Origin: Amylostereum areolatum
Lineage: Eukaryota > Basidiomycota > Agaricomycetes > Russulales > Stereaceae
Direction of reading: 5' to 3'
Assembly: GCA_012932865.1 (NCBI GenBank)
Contig: SAXG01000001.1
Coordinates: forward strand, 423,693 to 487,692
Length of the DNA: 64,000 nucleotides
In this document: positions 14,919 to 27,206 of the stretch, in pieces
Layout of the letters: every line of letters begins with the position of its first letter
How positions within the stretch are numbered: the first letter of the stretch is position 1
Notes under the pieces: model-generated
The model's input: only the letters and a program-made list of their open reading frames with translations
Databases searched by the model: none
Told to the model about the DNA's origin: nothing
Translations under genes and position numbers: made by a program

Positions 14919-16678
14919 GAGGACTCTCTATATAGGTCTCCAGGCGAAAAAAGAGTCTGTGGCGGTCACAATGGGGACGGAGAGCGGCAAGCACAACAAC
15001 AGTCGCCTGCCACCCTTTCCTTCGTCACAGCCGTGACACTGCGCCATAACGCTGGTCACTTCATGTGACATCGTCGTCAGTGACGAGGGTCGACTGGTAC
15101 GACGTTCACTGGCAACGTTCATTCTTTCTGCTCCATCGAGGCTCACCATTTCACCTCACAGACTTGCATCTCATTCTAAGCGATCGCCCTTCATCGTATC
15201 ACACACTGGAAGACTTTGTTGTTCCTCAAACCGTCCCCATGAGTAATCAACACTCAACACAGTAGCCGCGACCAACTTTCTAAACGTTCGATCGTGGAGC
15301 TATTCATTTTTTGACTTGGATCGTATGACTCATTGATTTAATTCTCCTGCGCCTTTGGCATCCTGGCTCGCTCGGTTTGTGTATATTCATCCAGGGTAAG
15401 TAACAACCTGCGATCTCACTTCTCGGGCGCTGACCGGTGAACAGTGACCGCACCTATGTCGGCAGTACTTGCGAGGTGCGCCTGGACGCCTTCGGATCTT
15501 TCTGACCTGTCAGAAAAGGGAAACTGGCAAGAATGCCGAGGGTCCCGAGGTTGTCGGACATGTGGTCCCTCAAACGGGTGTCGTCCTGATCCAGTGCCAA
15601 TATTCTTGGAAGGCAAGGGGTAGCGGCGGTACGAGGTTAAACGGACATCATCCATCTGTCGACCGGTATGGCCTTATATCTCATAAAGTTCAATGAACCA
15701 CTGGACCCGGCCATTCCAGGACCCATCGATGCGAAGTTATCTGCGGCTACTCACTTATCGCTGGCCAGCATCTTCATAGGTGTGCGTACCTCGCCGCTAT
15801 GATCTTTGGCGACTCCGGCGGGCATACCGGGAAGGCCTTCTCCCTCGGATTGCAATGAATCTCGCAAAAACGAACGTCGCGTAGCAACAGGTGTTCCCCT
15901 TCCTTGCAAAGGAATGTAAGTAGTCTTGAAGTAGTCCTTGCGAGCGAAAGTCAGCATTCCGGTCCGTCGCAATGTCCGCGGAAATAGACACCTGTCGCTG
16001 AGGGCAATATCAAGGCGTGACCATCAGGCAGGGCCTCGTGTGGATCTTACGCCGTAGGCCTTCAAGCTTCACGCTTCAAGCTTCAAGTCTTACGACTCGC
16101 AGTACCCGAGGAGTGCACGAGCTTTCGTTCTGTACAGGCATGTACAATTTCTTACACCGCGTTGGATTGCGAGCATGGTATGGGCACGGCGCGGTAGCTC
16201 CCATCTCCACGGCTTTATATTCCCAATATCGCTTTGACAGTCCTGTCATATACAAGGACCGGTGCGAGTCGCACATCTGATGGGTGTTATGGGCATAATT
16301 CGACGGCGAGCGTTCTCCAAGTGCGGTGGCACTTGATGTCTGTACTTGATACATGTTTTGATGATCCTCGCCAAGTCTGAAGCTAAGAGGGCGATATGAG
16401 GGTTTGGTGGTGCTGACGGACTGAGTATGCAGTCGGAGCGGTTCGCGAGACGAACAGTGAGGAAGTGAACCGGGTGTGCAGAACGATCGTAGACGTCATA
16501 CGTGAAGGAAGTGAACTTTTGAACATCTAGGCATCTAAACACTGCGCCGGTTGTGACTCCTTGAACTCTGAAGGAAGCCTTTTACATAACGATCAACACC
16601 ACCCCTTCTCTCATCTCCGCGCAAAGTATACTCGGTGCTATATCATATGCGCACAGGGATCTCCCGGACAAAAAGGCC
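14919..16678. other. Intergenic DNA between divergent genes
   Basis: Contains the promoters of ESA1 (reading left) and the cation exchanger (reading right). Short CTTCAAGCTTC repeats occur near 16060-16090. No open frame shows a domain or plausible exon chain. Confidence 0.6.
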
Positions 16679-18457
16679 ATGTCTCTCAACCCACTTGCCT
16701 TCGAACGGCGTGCCGGTGCAATTGCCGACACGCCCTCAAGCTCGATATACCCCTACGAACCGCCGACATTGCCTCAGATTCTAACAGTATCCGCATATCT
16801 ATACCTTCTAAACGTTTCTGGATGGCTTTTTGATCGACTCATCCATGCGAACCTCGTCGGACAGATTCTTATTGGCATCGTGTTTGGTCCACCACTGGCG
16901 AATATCCTCCCAACTGCTTGGATCGAAACGTTCACATCGCTGGGATACGTAGGCCTTATCCTCATCGTTTTCCAAGGTACGCAGAGTGTTTCCGTTTGAA
17001 CGTGGCTGTGGCCTGATATATATCACGTTCGTAGGCGGTCTGACGACAGATTTGTCGCTCATCTTGCCCACCATCGGTCTCTCGTTCACCGTCGCTATGA
17101 CAGGAATTGGCGTTCCGATCGCTCTATCTATGATTTACGTCCCTTTTGCTCTCAATTACAGTGCTCTCCAAGGCTTCGCCGCAGGCGCGAGTCTGTCATC
17201 CACCTCCCTCGGCACCACCCTTGCGGTTCTGTCGGCCCAGACACGATCCGCATCTCTCAACCACATCCCTACTTCCACTTTATCAACCAAGCCCGGGGTG
17301 TCGATTCCTGCTGTTAGAACATCAGAATCTCACGGCCCCGTGGATATTCGTCGGTCCCGGCTGGGGACAGTCCTCCTCACTGCGGCCATCGCGGACGATG
17401 TAGTTGGCTTGGTGCTGGCTGCTATCATCCCATCGCTCGGTGGTTCATCGCATACCGCGTTCTCATGGAGGGTGGTTGTACGCCCCGTACTGACGTCTCT
17501 GGCATTCGTCGTCTGTGTTCCCGTTACTTCCATCTACGCCATAAATCCATCCATTCGGTGGGTCAAACAAAGGCAATCTCTCCTAGAGCGGGCGCGACGG
17601 TCTGCGGGGTTCCGTTCGGTTTGGAATGCTGCGCGACCTGATGATTTCGTCGTTGCTATTGATATAGTGGTCTTGGCTGGGTTCGTAGCGGGGGCCCACT
17701 ATGCCGGGACGAGTGAGTTGTTGGGCGCATACATTGCGGGATGTTGGCTGGGATCAGTCGGGAATGCCCTCCACATTCCCGTCCCAGGACCTGTAGTGGG
17801 TCCACAGTCACCACAGTCCTCTGGACCGGCGATTCACGGCGGAGAAGGCACACAAATCTCATCTCAAACCGAAGCAGAAGAACCGTTCGAAGCGGCTTTC
17901 AACTCGAAGATCGCCCCCGTCCTTCATCGTGTCCTTGCACCCCTATTCTTTGCCTCCATTGGCAATTCAATCCCCTTCGTCAAATTGTGGTCTCCAGCTC
18001 GAGTTGTGTGGCAAGGGTTCGTGTACGCCATGCTCATGGCGTTGGCAAAATTCTCTGCGGGTGCTTGGTGGGTGGTGTGGAGACATCCAGCTCCAGGTAT
18101 GTGCTTCCGCACTTCTAACGTCCGGTAAAGATAGTTAATTCCTCGCTTCACTTAGATCCGACCGAAAGATTGCTGGCAGGGGCCGGTCGTGCTCGCGAAC
18201 CTTCACCCCGTGTTCGCGGTGCGTTGTTCCTTGGAACGGCCTTAATTGCTCGGGGGGAAATAGCGCTACTCGTTGCATCGCTTGCACGCTCGTTGTTAGA
18301 CAAGAATCCGGCGGGGTCGGGCGAGCAAGAGGAGATGTACGCCGTCGTGATGTGGGCCGTTCTTGCGTGTACGGTTGGAGGGGCTGTAGGCGTTGGTGTT
18401 TTGGCCAAAGAAGCTGCCATAGGCTGTATGCCAGTGACCATCACAGAAACTGCGTGA
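16679..18457 (+). CDS. Cation/H+ exchanger (CPA, KefB/Kha1-like)
   Basis: Exons 16679-16976, 17035-18096 and 18156-18457 encode 553 residues. Proteins of this Na+/H+-exchanger family swap K+ or Na+ for protons across organelle or plasma membranes. The sequence is a chain of hydrophobic segments: ILTVSAYLYLLNVSGWLF, VGQILIGIVFGPPLANIL, then after the first splice GGLTTDLSLILP. Family hallmarks are the SSTSLGTTLAVL stretch, the acidic pair in TAAIADDVVGLVLAAII and the C-terminal TALIARGEIALLVAS. Two hydrophilic inserts stand out: about 45 residues before the acidic pair and about 50 residues before IAPVLHRVLAPLFFASIG. At 553 residues it is much shorter than yeast Kha1 and lacks its long cytosolic tail, so the exact ion and membrane are unknown. 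Confidence 0.88.
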
Positions 18458-18847
18458 TAATGGAGACTTTCTGGTGTGGCGTATTAGTGGTGCTCGTAAT
18501 GTCTAGTATACTGATGAGGGAAGATTTTGTGTGAGCTATATCCAAGATAAAATGTATTTTCTTGCATTGTCGGCTTCTCGCTGACGTAAAAACATCAGAC
18601 GCGTCGCGTCGCGGCCAGCGCTTGTTGGTTGCCACCACTGTTCGTCTTTCCCTTTCATCTCCTCAGATCACTGTCTACTCCGACTCCTCACTCTTTTATA
18701 CATGCCACTCCCTGTGGCCAACGCCTAGTGATCCAATAATTGTGGATGAAGTTCCAGTGTTGATATAAAGCGTTCTATCCGATTCAAGTCGACGACGATC
18801 TTCCTTTATCCTCAACGTTGTATTTCGTTCCCTTCACAAGGTCCAAG
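18458..18847. other. Short intergenic region
   Basis: Tandem genes flank this 390-bp stretch. It should contain the terminator of the exchanger and promoter of the RBR ligase. A run TCTTTTATACATG near 18692 is the only core-promoter-like element I see. Confidence 0.5.
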
Positions 18848-21800
18848 ATGGATGTTATCGACATCTCGTCTTCCCCAGAGCCTGAGGATATGCATAGGCC
18901 CCCCCCTGCTCGGCGGAAAGAACCCCTATTTTTTCCGGACATCGTTGATGTTATCGAATTGACCGACTCAGACAACGAGACAGCAGTAACATCGTTTAAA
19001 CGGCGAAAGATAACACCGGAGAGGATAGCTGGCCCCTCAAAGGTGTCGGTACGCAGGCCTAGCACTGTCCCTTTCAGACGCAGTTCCCCTACTCGACCAC
19101 CTTCACGTCGATCAAGGTATGTCGCCTCACGATACTGGCGGTTACACGCACCTGACTTGTATCACAGCCCTTCACCTAGGAAGGTGGCACGTTCTCAGCC
19201 CGGGAGATCTCCTGTCTCTTTGGGTGACCCAACGAAGTCGGAGATTTTGCCACGGTTTCCTAGCCCTCTCAGGGACTCGACACCACCGATCCAGCCGCCA
19301 TCACCTCCAACACCTCCGCTACCCTCAAAAGAACCCATCATTTTCGATAAATCTATCGAACTTATTGCTTCTCCCTTTATCCATGTCCCAGCTGTTGAGG
19401 CCATTCCGAAAGACCCCCATGACGAGCATGTCGCGCAAGTATGCGAGATGATTCCTGATGTGCATCCAGCTCATGTTTCCGACCTCCTCGAACGATACCG
19501 TACCTCATACCCGACCACCTTCGTTGACGCCGTAGTACAGGCGTTGCTAGACGATAAGGACAAGAGTTATCCCAAGGCAGAGAAGGGCAAGGGCAAAGAG
19601 AAGATCGTGGTTAGCTCGCAGGTGGACTATGCGAGTGTCAACAGAGTGCTTGGTGGTGGCGTCTATAGGCAGCTGGCTCTGGTGCGTCCTTTTCATATGC
19701 TGTTATTGAGACACAAACTCATTTTTCTTCAGAATCAACTCGTGGACGATTTCCCTGAGATTCCTTTGAAGCACATTTCTGCTGCATTCAACAATCACAA
19801 TCTTCTCTACGCACCCACACATCTGTTTCTTCGAAAGGAAAAGTCGGAAGGCAATGCGCCCTACCAGCCAATTGACGTTGCTAATCAAACGCAGCGGAAA
19901 ATCGGGAAAGCGAAGGGCAAGGGCAAAGCCTCTAGCAATGACGTCGAGTTCATGCTAGAACGGGCGTGGCTCGTGGAGAAGCTCCGTGCCGACGCTGTGG
20001 AAAAGGATCAGGCATTTGCAGAGCAATTGATGGAGGAACAAGAGGGTGAGATCGAGTGCGGCTGTTGCTTCACGTCTTATCCTTTCGTGAGTTTTTTTTA
20101 TGCTGCGTATGTAAACTGAGCTTACCGTATTCTGCAGAGCAAGATGATACAATGCCCCGAGGCGCATCTCTTCTGTATCGAATGTGTCACGGCCTTCGCG
20201 GAATCCAAACTCGGAGAGCACAATGTGACTATCGCGTGCATGGATCAGTCAGGATGCACACTCCTGTTTCCCGAGTCGGAACTACGACGGATTCTTTCAG
20301 ACAAACTTCTGGCCTTATACGAACGTGTCCGTCAGCGTAAGGACGTCGAAGCTGCTCAAATCGAAGGCCTAGAGGAATGTCCATTCTGTGAATTCAAGGC
20401 GGTTTTCGAGCTGGATGCGGATACGGACAAACTCTTCCGCTGTCAGAACGAGGAGTGCGGGAAGATCAGTTGCAGAAAGTGTAAAGAAGAGGCGAGTATT
20501 CACCCTCCATGTTGTTAGCGTTTGATTATAACCCAACGTTGAAGGATCACCTTCCAAAGAGCTGTGAAGGTTCGTTGCTGTTTATTAGTAACCACACTCA
20601 TGCTTATCACAGTTTCGCAGAAATGGCGGAAGACAAAAAGTTGGACGGAAAACATGCCGTTGAGGAAGCCATGAGTACATACGATCTTTTCTCTCCCTGC
20701 CTCTGGACTGAAGTTATTCTCGAAGCTCGTGCACTTATGCGGAACTGCCCTACATGTCAGAAAGGTTCGTCCTTTTTTAGTCGTGCTTGTGAGCCTTCCC
20801 TCAATTGTAATTCCAGCATTTATCAAGGAGTCGGGTGTAAGTTCGTATTAGCTCGGATTTACAAGGGTCAATCCATTATATTCCGTTTGTAGTGCAACAA
20901 GATGACATGTGCCAATTGCCATACACTGTCCTGCTACGTGTGCAGGCAGGTAATCAAAGGGTATGACCATTTTGATCAGCATGGTCGAACAGGGCTGCTC
21001 AGGCCGAGCGGGTCAAATTCTAAATGCCCTCTTTGGGACCCTGTCGAGCAACGGCATGCTGACGAGGTATGTGTGATCGTACCGTTAGATACATAAACGT
21101 ATTGATGACATATATTTCGAAGGTCACTGCCGCTGCGAAGAAAGCACAGGAGGAATACAAACGTCTCCACCCCGAAGCCGATGACGAAGATCTCAAGGTG
21201 GACCTTCCGCCGCCACCGCCACCACGACCAGTGTACCCAGCGCCGGCCGCGCATGATAGGCCCGTGTTCGATCCCTACGCAGGTATTGGAGCAAATCGAG
21301 CACACTTCCAGGCGGATATGCATGTGCGGCTGCAACAATTGCAGCAAGAGGCACGACGGAATGCACAAATATACCAAGCTCATGCTCAGGCACAAGCTCA
21401 AGCACAAGCACAAGCACAAGCACAAGCTCAAGCACAGCGTGCTCAGATTCAGGCAGCTGAAGCACAGCGGCAAGCGCATCTGCAAGCCCAAATACAAGCA
21501 CGAATACAACAAACTCGTGATCAGCAGATACGTCTCGCTCAAGTTATGGAACAACGTGTCGATGCAGATGCTCTCCGGCAACGACTGCTTTTAGTTCAAG
21601 GGCAGGGGGTACGAGACCGGGTCGCTGACCCCGTGTTCGCACCTTTCGGTATGGCTGGTCACGCCGTACAACAACCGCAAGTCCACCAACCGGCCTTTCT
21701 GCCAGCCGGTCATGGTTTAAATCCTGGATACCCTGTCTACAACCCCCCTCTTGCACACCATCTCCCACCTCCACCACAACTTCACTTTGCAGAACCTCGA

Positions 21801-21857
21801 TTTGCAGAGCCTCACGGTGGCATTCCTCCTGTTCCGGACAGGAAGCGAAAGCGATAG
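18848..21857 (+). CDS. RBR-type E3 ubiquitin ligase, RNF216/TRIAD3-like
   Basis: Ten exons: 18848-19116, 19168-19681, 19733-20086, 20138-20491, 20545-20569, 20621-20674, 20726-20764, 20817-20836, 20893-21066, 21123-21857; 845 residues. RBR ligases take ubiquitin from an E2 onto a RING2 cysteine, then onto the substrate. RING1 begins with CGCCFTSYP near 372 and CPEAHLFCIECV. IBR is CPFCEF...CQNEECGKISCRKC. RING2 is CPTCQKAFIKESGCNKMTC, with predicted catalytic Cys544, and ends SCYVCRQVIKGYDHF, closely like RNF216. The N-terminus carries two SUMO-interacting-type motifs, VIDIS and VIELTD, each next to acidic/Ser residues. The C-terminal third is Gln/Ala-rich and probably coiled, then Pro-rich with a basic end (RKRKR). 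Intron 4 (20492-20544) appears to use GC-AG. Exons of 25, 39 and 20 nt cover IBR-RING2. Start is the first ATG in frame. Confidence 0.93.
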
Positions 21858-22139
21858 CTTATACACTACGTTTCTTTACTTCTCGTACTTATATCCTATG
21901 CGCCTATGCTGTCATCAGACTAATCCACGGTATTTTTTCACTCCGAGACTACGATATTATATTTCTTGGGACTTGTGCTTGAGTGACGTTAGTGTGGTAA
22001 AGAATGGTTTATTGGCCGCTTCACCAGGTTCACCTCGGAGGGTCGGCCGAGCCCTGCTGACCGGGATTTGCCGCAATCGCCACGTACGGCGCGACGTATT
22101 TCAACGCGTCCAATTCACACCTCCTCTTCCTTTCTAACC

Positions 22140-23746
22140 ATGTTTCTCAGAGCATCCCTCGTTTTCGCTGTCGTCACCTTTGCTGCAGTATTCTGTGCGC
22201 AATCTGTTGAGGCTGCTCGTGGACCCAAAATCACGAACAAGGTCTATTTTGACATCAAGCATGGCGACGAGAACCTCGGTCGCAGTACGTCTCTTGGCAC
22301 ATATCGTTGGTGTGCGGACATTGACGCGTTACAGTCGTGATGGGTCTGTTTGGTGGAGTATGTGTCTTTATTCAGCGGTAACCTTAGTAGGTTGCTGAAC
22401 GTTGGGGTGTAGACTGTCCCGAAGACCGCTGAGAACTTCCGCGCGCTGGCGACCGGAGTCAAGAAGGACGGCACGAAGCTCGATGACGGGTTTGGATATA
22501 AAGGCTCTAAGTTCCATCGTATCATCAAGAATTTTATGTGCGTGCTTGCCTCATCGACAGTTGGTGTGACTGATGCTCCTGCAATAGGATCCAGGGTGGT
22601 GACTTCAGTGAGTCGGCCCTGCCCAACGATTCGCTTCACACTTTTGCTGAATCTTTACAGCTCGTGGGGACGGCACTGGTGGAAAGGTTTGTCTATCTTT
22701 GCTCTTAAGGTTTCTCCTGTTCTGACAGAGGCGTGGATAGTCTATCTACGGCGAGAAGTTCGCTGACGAGAACTTGTAAGACTACCACTGTTTTCGCCCG
22801 ATACCCAAGAGCATTAAAAGTCTTTTATCACCTTCAGCAAGCTCAAGCATACTGCTCCTGGTGTTCTTTCCATGGCTAACGCTGGTCGCGACACTAACGG
22901 TAAGGATGGATATCTCTGTGCACCCACATGCGTACTTATGTCTCATTTCTTTACCCAGGTTCTCAATTCGTATGGATTCGTTCGTCCAGCTGCCCTGAGA
23001 TGCCACTGACTCCCTCCTAGTTCATCACAACTGTCGTTACGAGCTGGTTGGACGGCAAGCACGTAAGCCATTTAGTTGACTTGCACATTCGTTTGCTCGC
23101 TTACACTGTACGTAGGTTGTCTTTGGAAAGGTTCTGGAAGGCATGGATATTGTTCACAAGATTGGTGGGTATCTTGTTGTCACGAATACCATGTGCTCAT
23201 TGTATCATCAGAGGATGTTGCCAAGGGTCGAGGTGACCGTCCCACGCAAGATGTCATTATCGCGGACAGTGGAGAGGTACTTCTCTCGTTCTCTGACACG
23301 CGTACTCACGCACTCATGTTCGTCATCGTTGCATAGCTTGAACTTGACCTCGAAGTGGATGAAGATGGGAAAGAGGTGCCCATTCACGCTGAGCTTTAGC
23401 CAGCCGTCTACTCATGTAAAGACGATCATGCGAATAAAATGTGTTGTTATCGCAGGGCAATGAAGATGATGTGGCGGTCAAACCATCTCCCCCACCCGTC
23501 GACGCAACAACTCCCGAGAAGGCTGTTGAATCTGCCAAGACTGAGAGCACAGTGGTGGACGAGGCGACAGAATTCTCGTCTTCGTCCTCCAACGGTGGCT
23601 ACCTGTTCGGCGGTGCCGTTGTCGTGCTTGTTGCTGGCGGTATTTTCTATGCGATCGGCGGTGGACGCTGGGCCAAGCACGAGTTCAGCAAACGCACAGG
23701 GCGGGGCAAATATAGGCGTGTCAACGGCCAAGACTTGGAGCAGTGA
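22140..23746 (+). CDS. ER cyclophilin B (peptidyl-prolyl isomerase), two possible C-termini
   Basis: Core exons: 22140-22284, 22335-22357, 22413-22537, 22588-22607, 22661-22686, 22741-22775, 22838-22899, 22959-22969, 23021-23062, 23116-23164, 23212-23276. It catalyses prolyl cis-trans isomerisation during folding in the secretory pathway. A hydrophobic signal peptide ([20 protein letters not shown]) precedes the cyclophilin fold, with [34 protein letters not shown] and the active-site Trp in [15 protein letters not shown]. Exon 12 read from 23337 ends at 23399 with ...VPIHAEL, giving 221 residues and a HDEL-like retrieval signal. Alternatively a donor at 23376 joins an exon at 23456-23746, giving 310 residues with a Ser-rich linker, one transmembrane helix ([19 protein letters not shown]) and a basic tail. 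The core call is firm; which end dominates is unknown. Confidence 0.92.
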
Positions 23747-24075
23747 CTAGTAGTGATTCATTGATTGTTCAACTTCGCAGACATCTTGTATACTATAGTA
23801 CTGCTACCTATTCACAGGTTATATCGTCTCTCTTTAAATGACTTTCCTCGCAGTACCTACACGCTTTGCTTTCACTGTTTTAGCTTTCACTATTGCGTGG
23901 TCTGTTGGGCTGTCGGTGCCATGCATTCATTGCCAGTAGGGTCTGATGCCACAATACAATCGTGCAGGTGGATGAATCCTTAGGTCCCGTGACTTTGTAA
24001 GCGTGAGAATGAAATACTGTATGTGGGTCCCGAGATGTCGACGTACTTGCGCTGCAAGACCAGTTTGTCACCACA
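23747..24075. other. Short intergenic region between tandem genes
   Basis: About 330 bp holding the 3' end of the cyclophilin and promoter of CASP. ATCTTGTATACTATAG near 23784 is AT-rich; I see no other feature. Confidence 0.5.
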
Positions 24076-26926
24076 ATGGCCTCGGTAGAGCAGAACTTTT
24101 CTGGTGCTTTATCGACATGGAAGAGTGCGTCCGGCATACGTACGTGTCCTGATGCAGATGACTGATAGAAAGCGTAGACATCAATCTCCTCGAACTACAG
24201 AAGACTCTGGACACGCAAGGCGTGGAATTAGTTGAGAACCAGAAGGAGAGTGTGGTTGGCCGTAAGGCTTTGGCGGACCGGACAAAAGGTGCGTAGTACC
24301 AAGGACCTCCCGCATCAACTACTGAGTCCAGGAATTAGATTTCAAGAGGATTTCGGAAGAGGAGAAGCTAAACGCATTCAAAGGTCTACTCAAAGGTACG
24401 CGCGCCCTGCCTTCGGTCTGTACGTGGTAACCACAACCGTCATTCCAGCGTACCAAACGGAGATTGACAGCCTCACAAAACGCTGCAAGTTTGCGGAGAA
24501 TGCGTTCCTCGATGTGTACAAAGTGCTCGCTGAAGCTCCGGACCCGTATCCCCTCCTCGAAGCAGCCATCGTATGTCCGTTAGCAGCCCGGTACCATACG
24601 TATCTTAACGCATCTATCGAAGGATCACACCGTAAAGGCTGCCGAGACGCGCGAGATGGAGGATGAACTTCAACGCACACGAAAGGAGAATACAGAGTTG
24701 CAGAAGCGCGTCGACGGTTTTGCGAGTGTAGAAGCCTTGAAACGTAAAGCAGAGACCAAGGCAGAGCAACTGGAGGAGAAGGTATGTGTGCCCCTTGCTT
24801 GCGCGTGCTCTCACTGCTTATGTTGAGCACAGATGGACAATATGATTCAAGAGCGCGTCACTCAGAAGGAGAACGAGCTCAACGCCGCCTACGATGAGAA
24901 GATGCGCAACTATGAGGAGCGGTGTGTTCATGATACTGTTTCAACTAGTGATAACGTGAGGTTGATGCAGGCGCAGGGAACAGGATCTCCAGCGCCAGGT
25001 ATCACTTGTGAGGGAGCAACTCCGTGACCTCCGCATGTCCAATGAGTCGAACCAAGCTAGGTTGCTGGACCAGAGTCAAAGGCAAGGTACTATATAAGTT
25101 CTTTGGCACTGTAACTCTACTGATTGATTGCAGACCAGGAAGTATATGCTAAACTCGCTGAAATGGACATGGTCGTGGATGACCTCGAGCGCGCCAATAC
25201 TCGCGTAGCTACGGTTGAACGCCGTAATGTCAGCATAGTTTTTTCTTTCTCTGCAGCTGTCGGGACTTACGAGCAGTGGCGCTGAAGGAACTCCTTCGTG
25301 CCGAAATTGAGTCCTTGAAGACAGGCAACGATAGATCAGATCGGTCGGTGTTATTGATGTTCATTGCTTAGTTTCCTCTCACGCTCGATTCAGCGTGAAG
25401 GATCTTGAACTGCAAATCATTGCCCTGGAGACTGAGGTGGATCGTATCTCTCATCTACTAAATAATCAAAAGATAGCTACTGCCGATATTGAAGCAAAAG
25501 CACGCCAATTTTCAGAGGAGACGTCGAAGGAGGTTTCGCGCAAGGTATGCGCTCCCGCTATAACAGTATCTCGTTTGCTCATATCCCCTAGGCCGCGGAG
25601 ATTCAGCAGCTCAAGGACTCCTTGAAGCGCTACTCCGACTATGACGAGATCAAGCGCGAGCTAGACATTATGAAGGTACATATACCTCGTTCATTGACAT
25701 GATAGATAGTGTCATTGATTTTGCTGGTTTAGTACGTTGAATTTGCGGGCTTGGAAGGCGACTTGGACGACGACAATGAGACTCTGCCCCCCAACCAACT
25801 TGGACTACAGCTTCCAAACCCCAATGCGACCAAGGCTAATGCCCATCAAGCCAACTCGCTCGAAGCTCTCCTGGCCACCAAAAACAAGCGGATCCTGGAA
25901 GAACTGACTAAGTTCCGAGTACATTTTATCCATTATCTGTCGTAAACCTTCAGTTGACCCTGAAATGCCTAGATCCTACACAGTGAGCTGGAGGCAAGTC
26001 TGCAGCAGACGAGGGATGAGCTCTCCGTGACAAGTTCTGAGCTGGAGAAGCAAAGGGCCCTCAATGAGCGCCTTGAGGATGATCTGTTGCAACTCGACCA
26101 ACGACAGCCCAATGGCAAAGGCAAGGGAAAGGCTGACGGCTCGGAGGACTCAGGAGACGACGCTCTTGCAGGGTTGAACCTTGGGGGGAAGCCGAAGGGT
26201 ACCAATGTGCGATAGTTTCTCCTCGTGTGGCTCGGCCGTTGACTCTGAATTTGCCAGGCTTCGCCTGCACGGGCATCGCCTATACCATTCACATCGTCCG
26301 CCGACACCTCCATCCTACCAATTGTAACCAGCCAACGGGATCGCTTCCGCCAGCGTAATGCAGAGCTCGAAGAGGTACACACACTTGCCCCACCTTATTC
26401 CTCGTTGCTGAACAAACATTTCCCGTCGTAGGAGCTTCGTCGACAATTCCAAATCATCTCCGAGCTGCGTACCGAGATCAGGAGCCTGCAGGCAGACAAC
26501 CTAAAGCTCTACGAGAAAGTACGGTACATGCAGAGCTACCGCGAGAACACGAGCACATCCACACTTGACCCGCTCCCGGCCAACAGCAGCGCTGCCGATA
26601 TGACCAAATATCGCGCACGATATGAAGAAGCTATGAATCCATTCGAAGCATTCCGCGGGCGGGTAAGCCGATTCTCAAGTGACCGCCATACTGTGCTGAT
26701 CGTGTGCATGTGCATCTAGGAAGCGGCGAGAGCCTACTCGAATCTTAACCCTCTAGAGCGCGGTGTCCTTGTGTTGACACGAGCGATCTTGGGTAACCGT
26801 CGGGCACGCAATGCATTTATATGCTATGCAGTCGCGTTGCACGTCCTCGTTATGTTTACTACGTACGAGTGCACGATGTCGTCGGGTTCGCAATTGCAAC
26901 GACAACCGGGACCTTATTCATCATGA
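24076..26926 (+). CDS. COY1: CASP/COY1 golgin (Golgi tail-anchored coiled-coil protein)
   Basis: Sixteen exons: 24076-24124, 24178-24288, 24339-24395, 24449-24570, 24623-24781, 24833-24921, 24971-25086, 25134-25223, 25277-25343, 25394-25544, 25592-25675, 25733-25918, 25973-26206, 26258-26374, 26432-26662, 26720-26926; 689 residues, close to human CASP and yeast Coy1. It works in intra-Golgi vesicle tethering, held by its C-terminal membrane anchor. The N-terminus has the CASP pattern LQKTLDTQGVELVENQ and DSLTKRCKFAENAFLDVYK. Coiled coil dominates from about 100 to 590. Hallmarks near the end are NLKLYEKVRYMQSY and NPLERGVLVLTRAILGNRRARN, followed by one transmembrane helix (ICYAVALHVLVMFTTY). 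Two donors are weak (GTCGGT at 25344, GTAATG at 25224), and exon 7 may start at 24977 instead; these change only a few residues. Confidence 0.94.
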
Positions 26927-27206
26927 TAAGGTGTTGCAACTTCATAAGCATTGTCGCAACGTCGGCCCCACCATCTATTTACCGTATTCCGCAGGGTTGA
27001 ATGCTGACTGGCCAATGGCTTGTTGGATGGGTCCCATGGACAATTATATTTATGCATATGCATAGCTATGTAGTATCTTATATACAATAATCATGGACAT
27101 CTGGAACAATGACCCACGGGAATGAATGCGAGATGAGTGATCATGCGAAAGTGCGAGCGAAGTCCATGTGCGAGGAAAGGAAAACAGTGTCCAGTCATTT
27201 GAGGTT

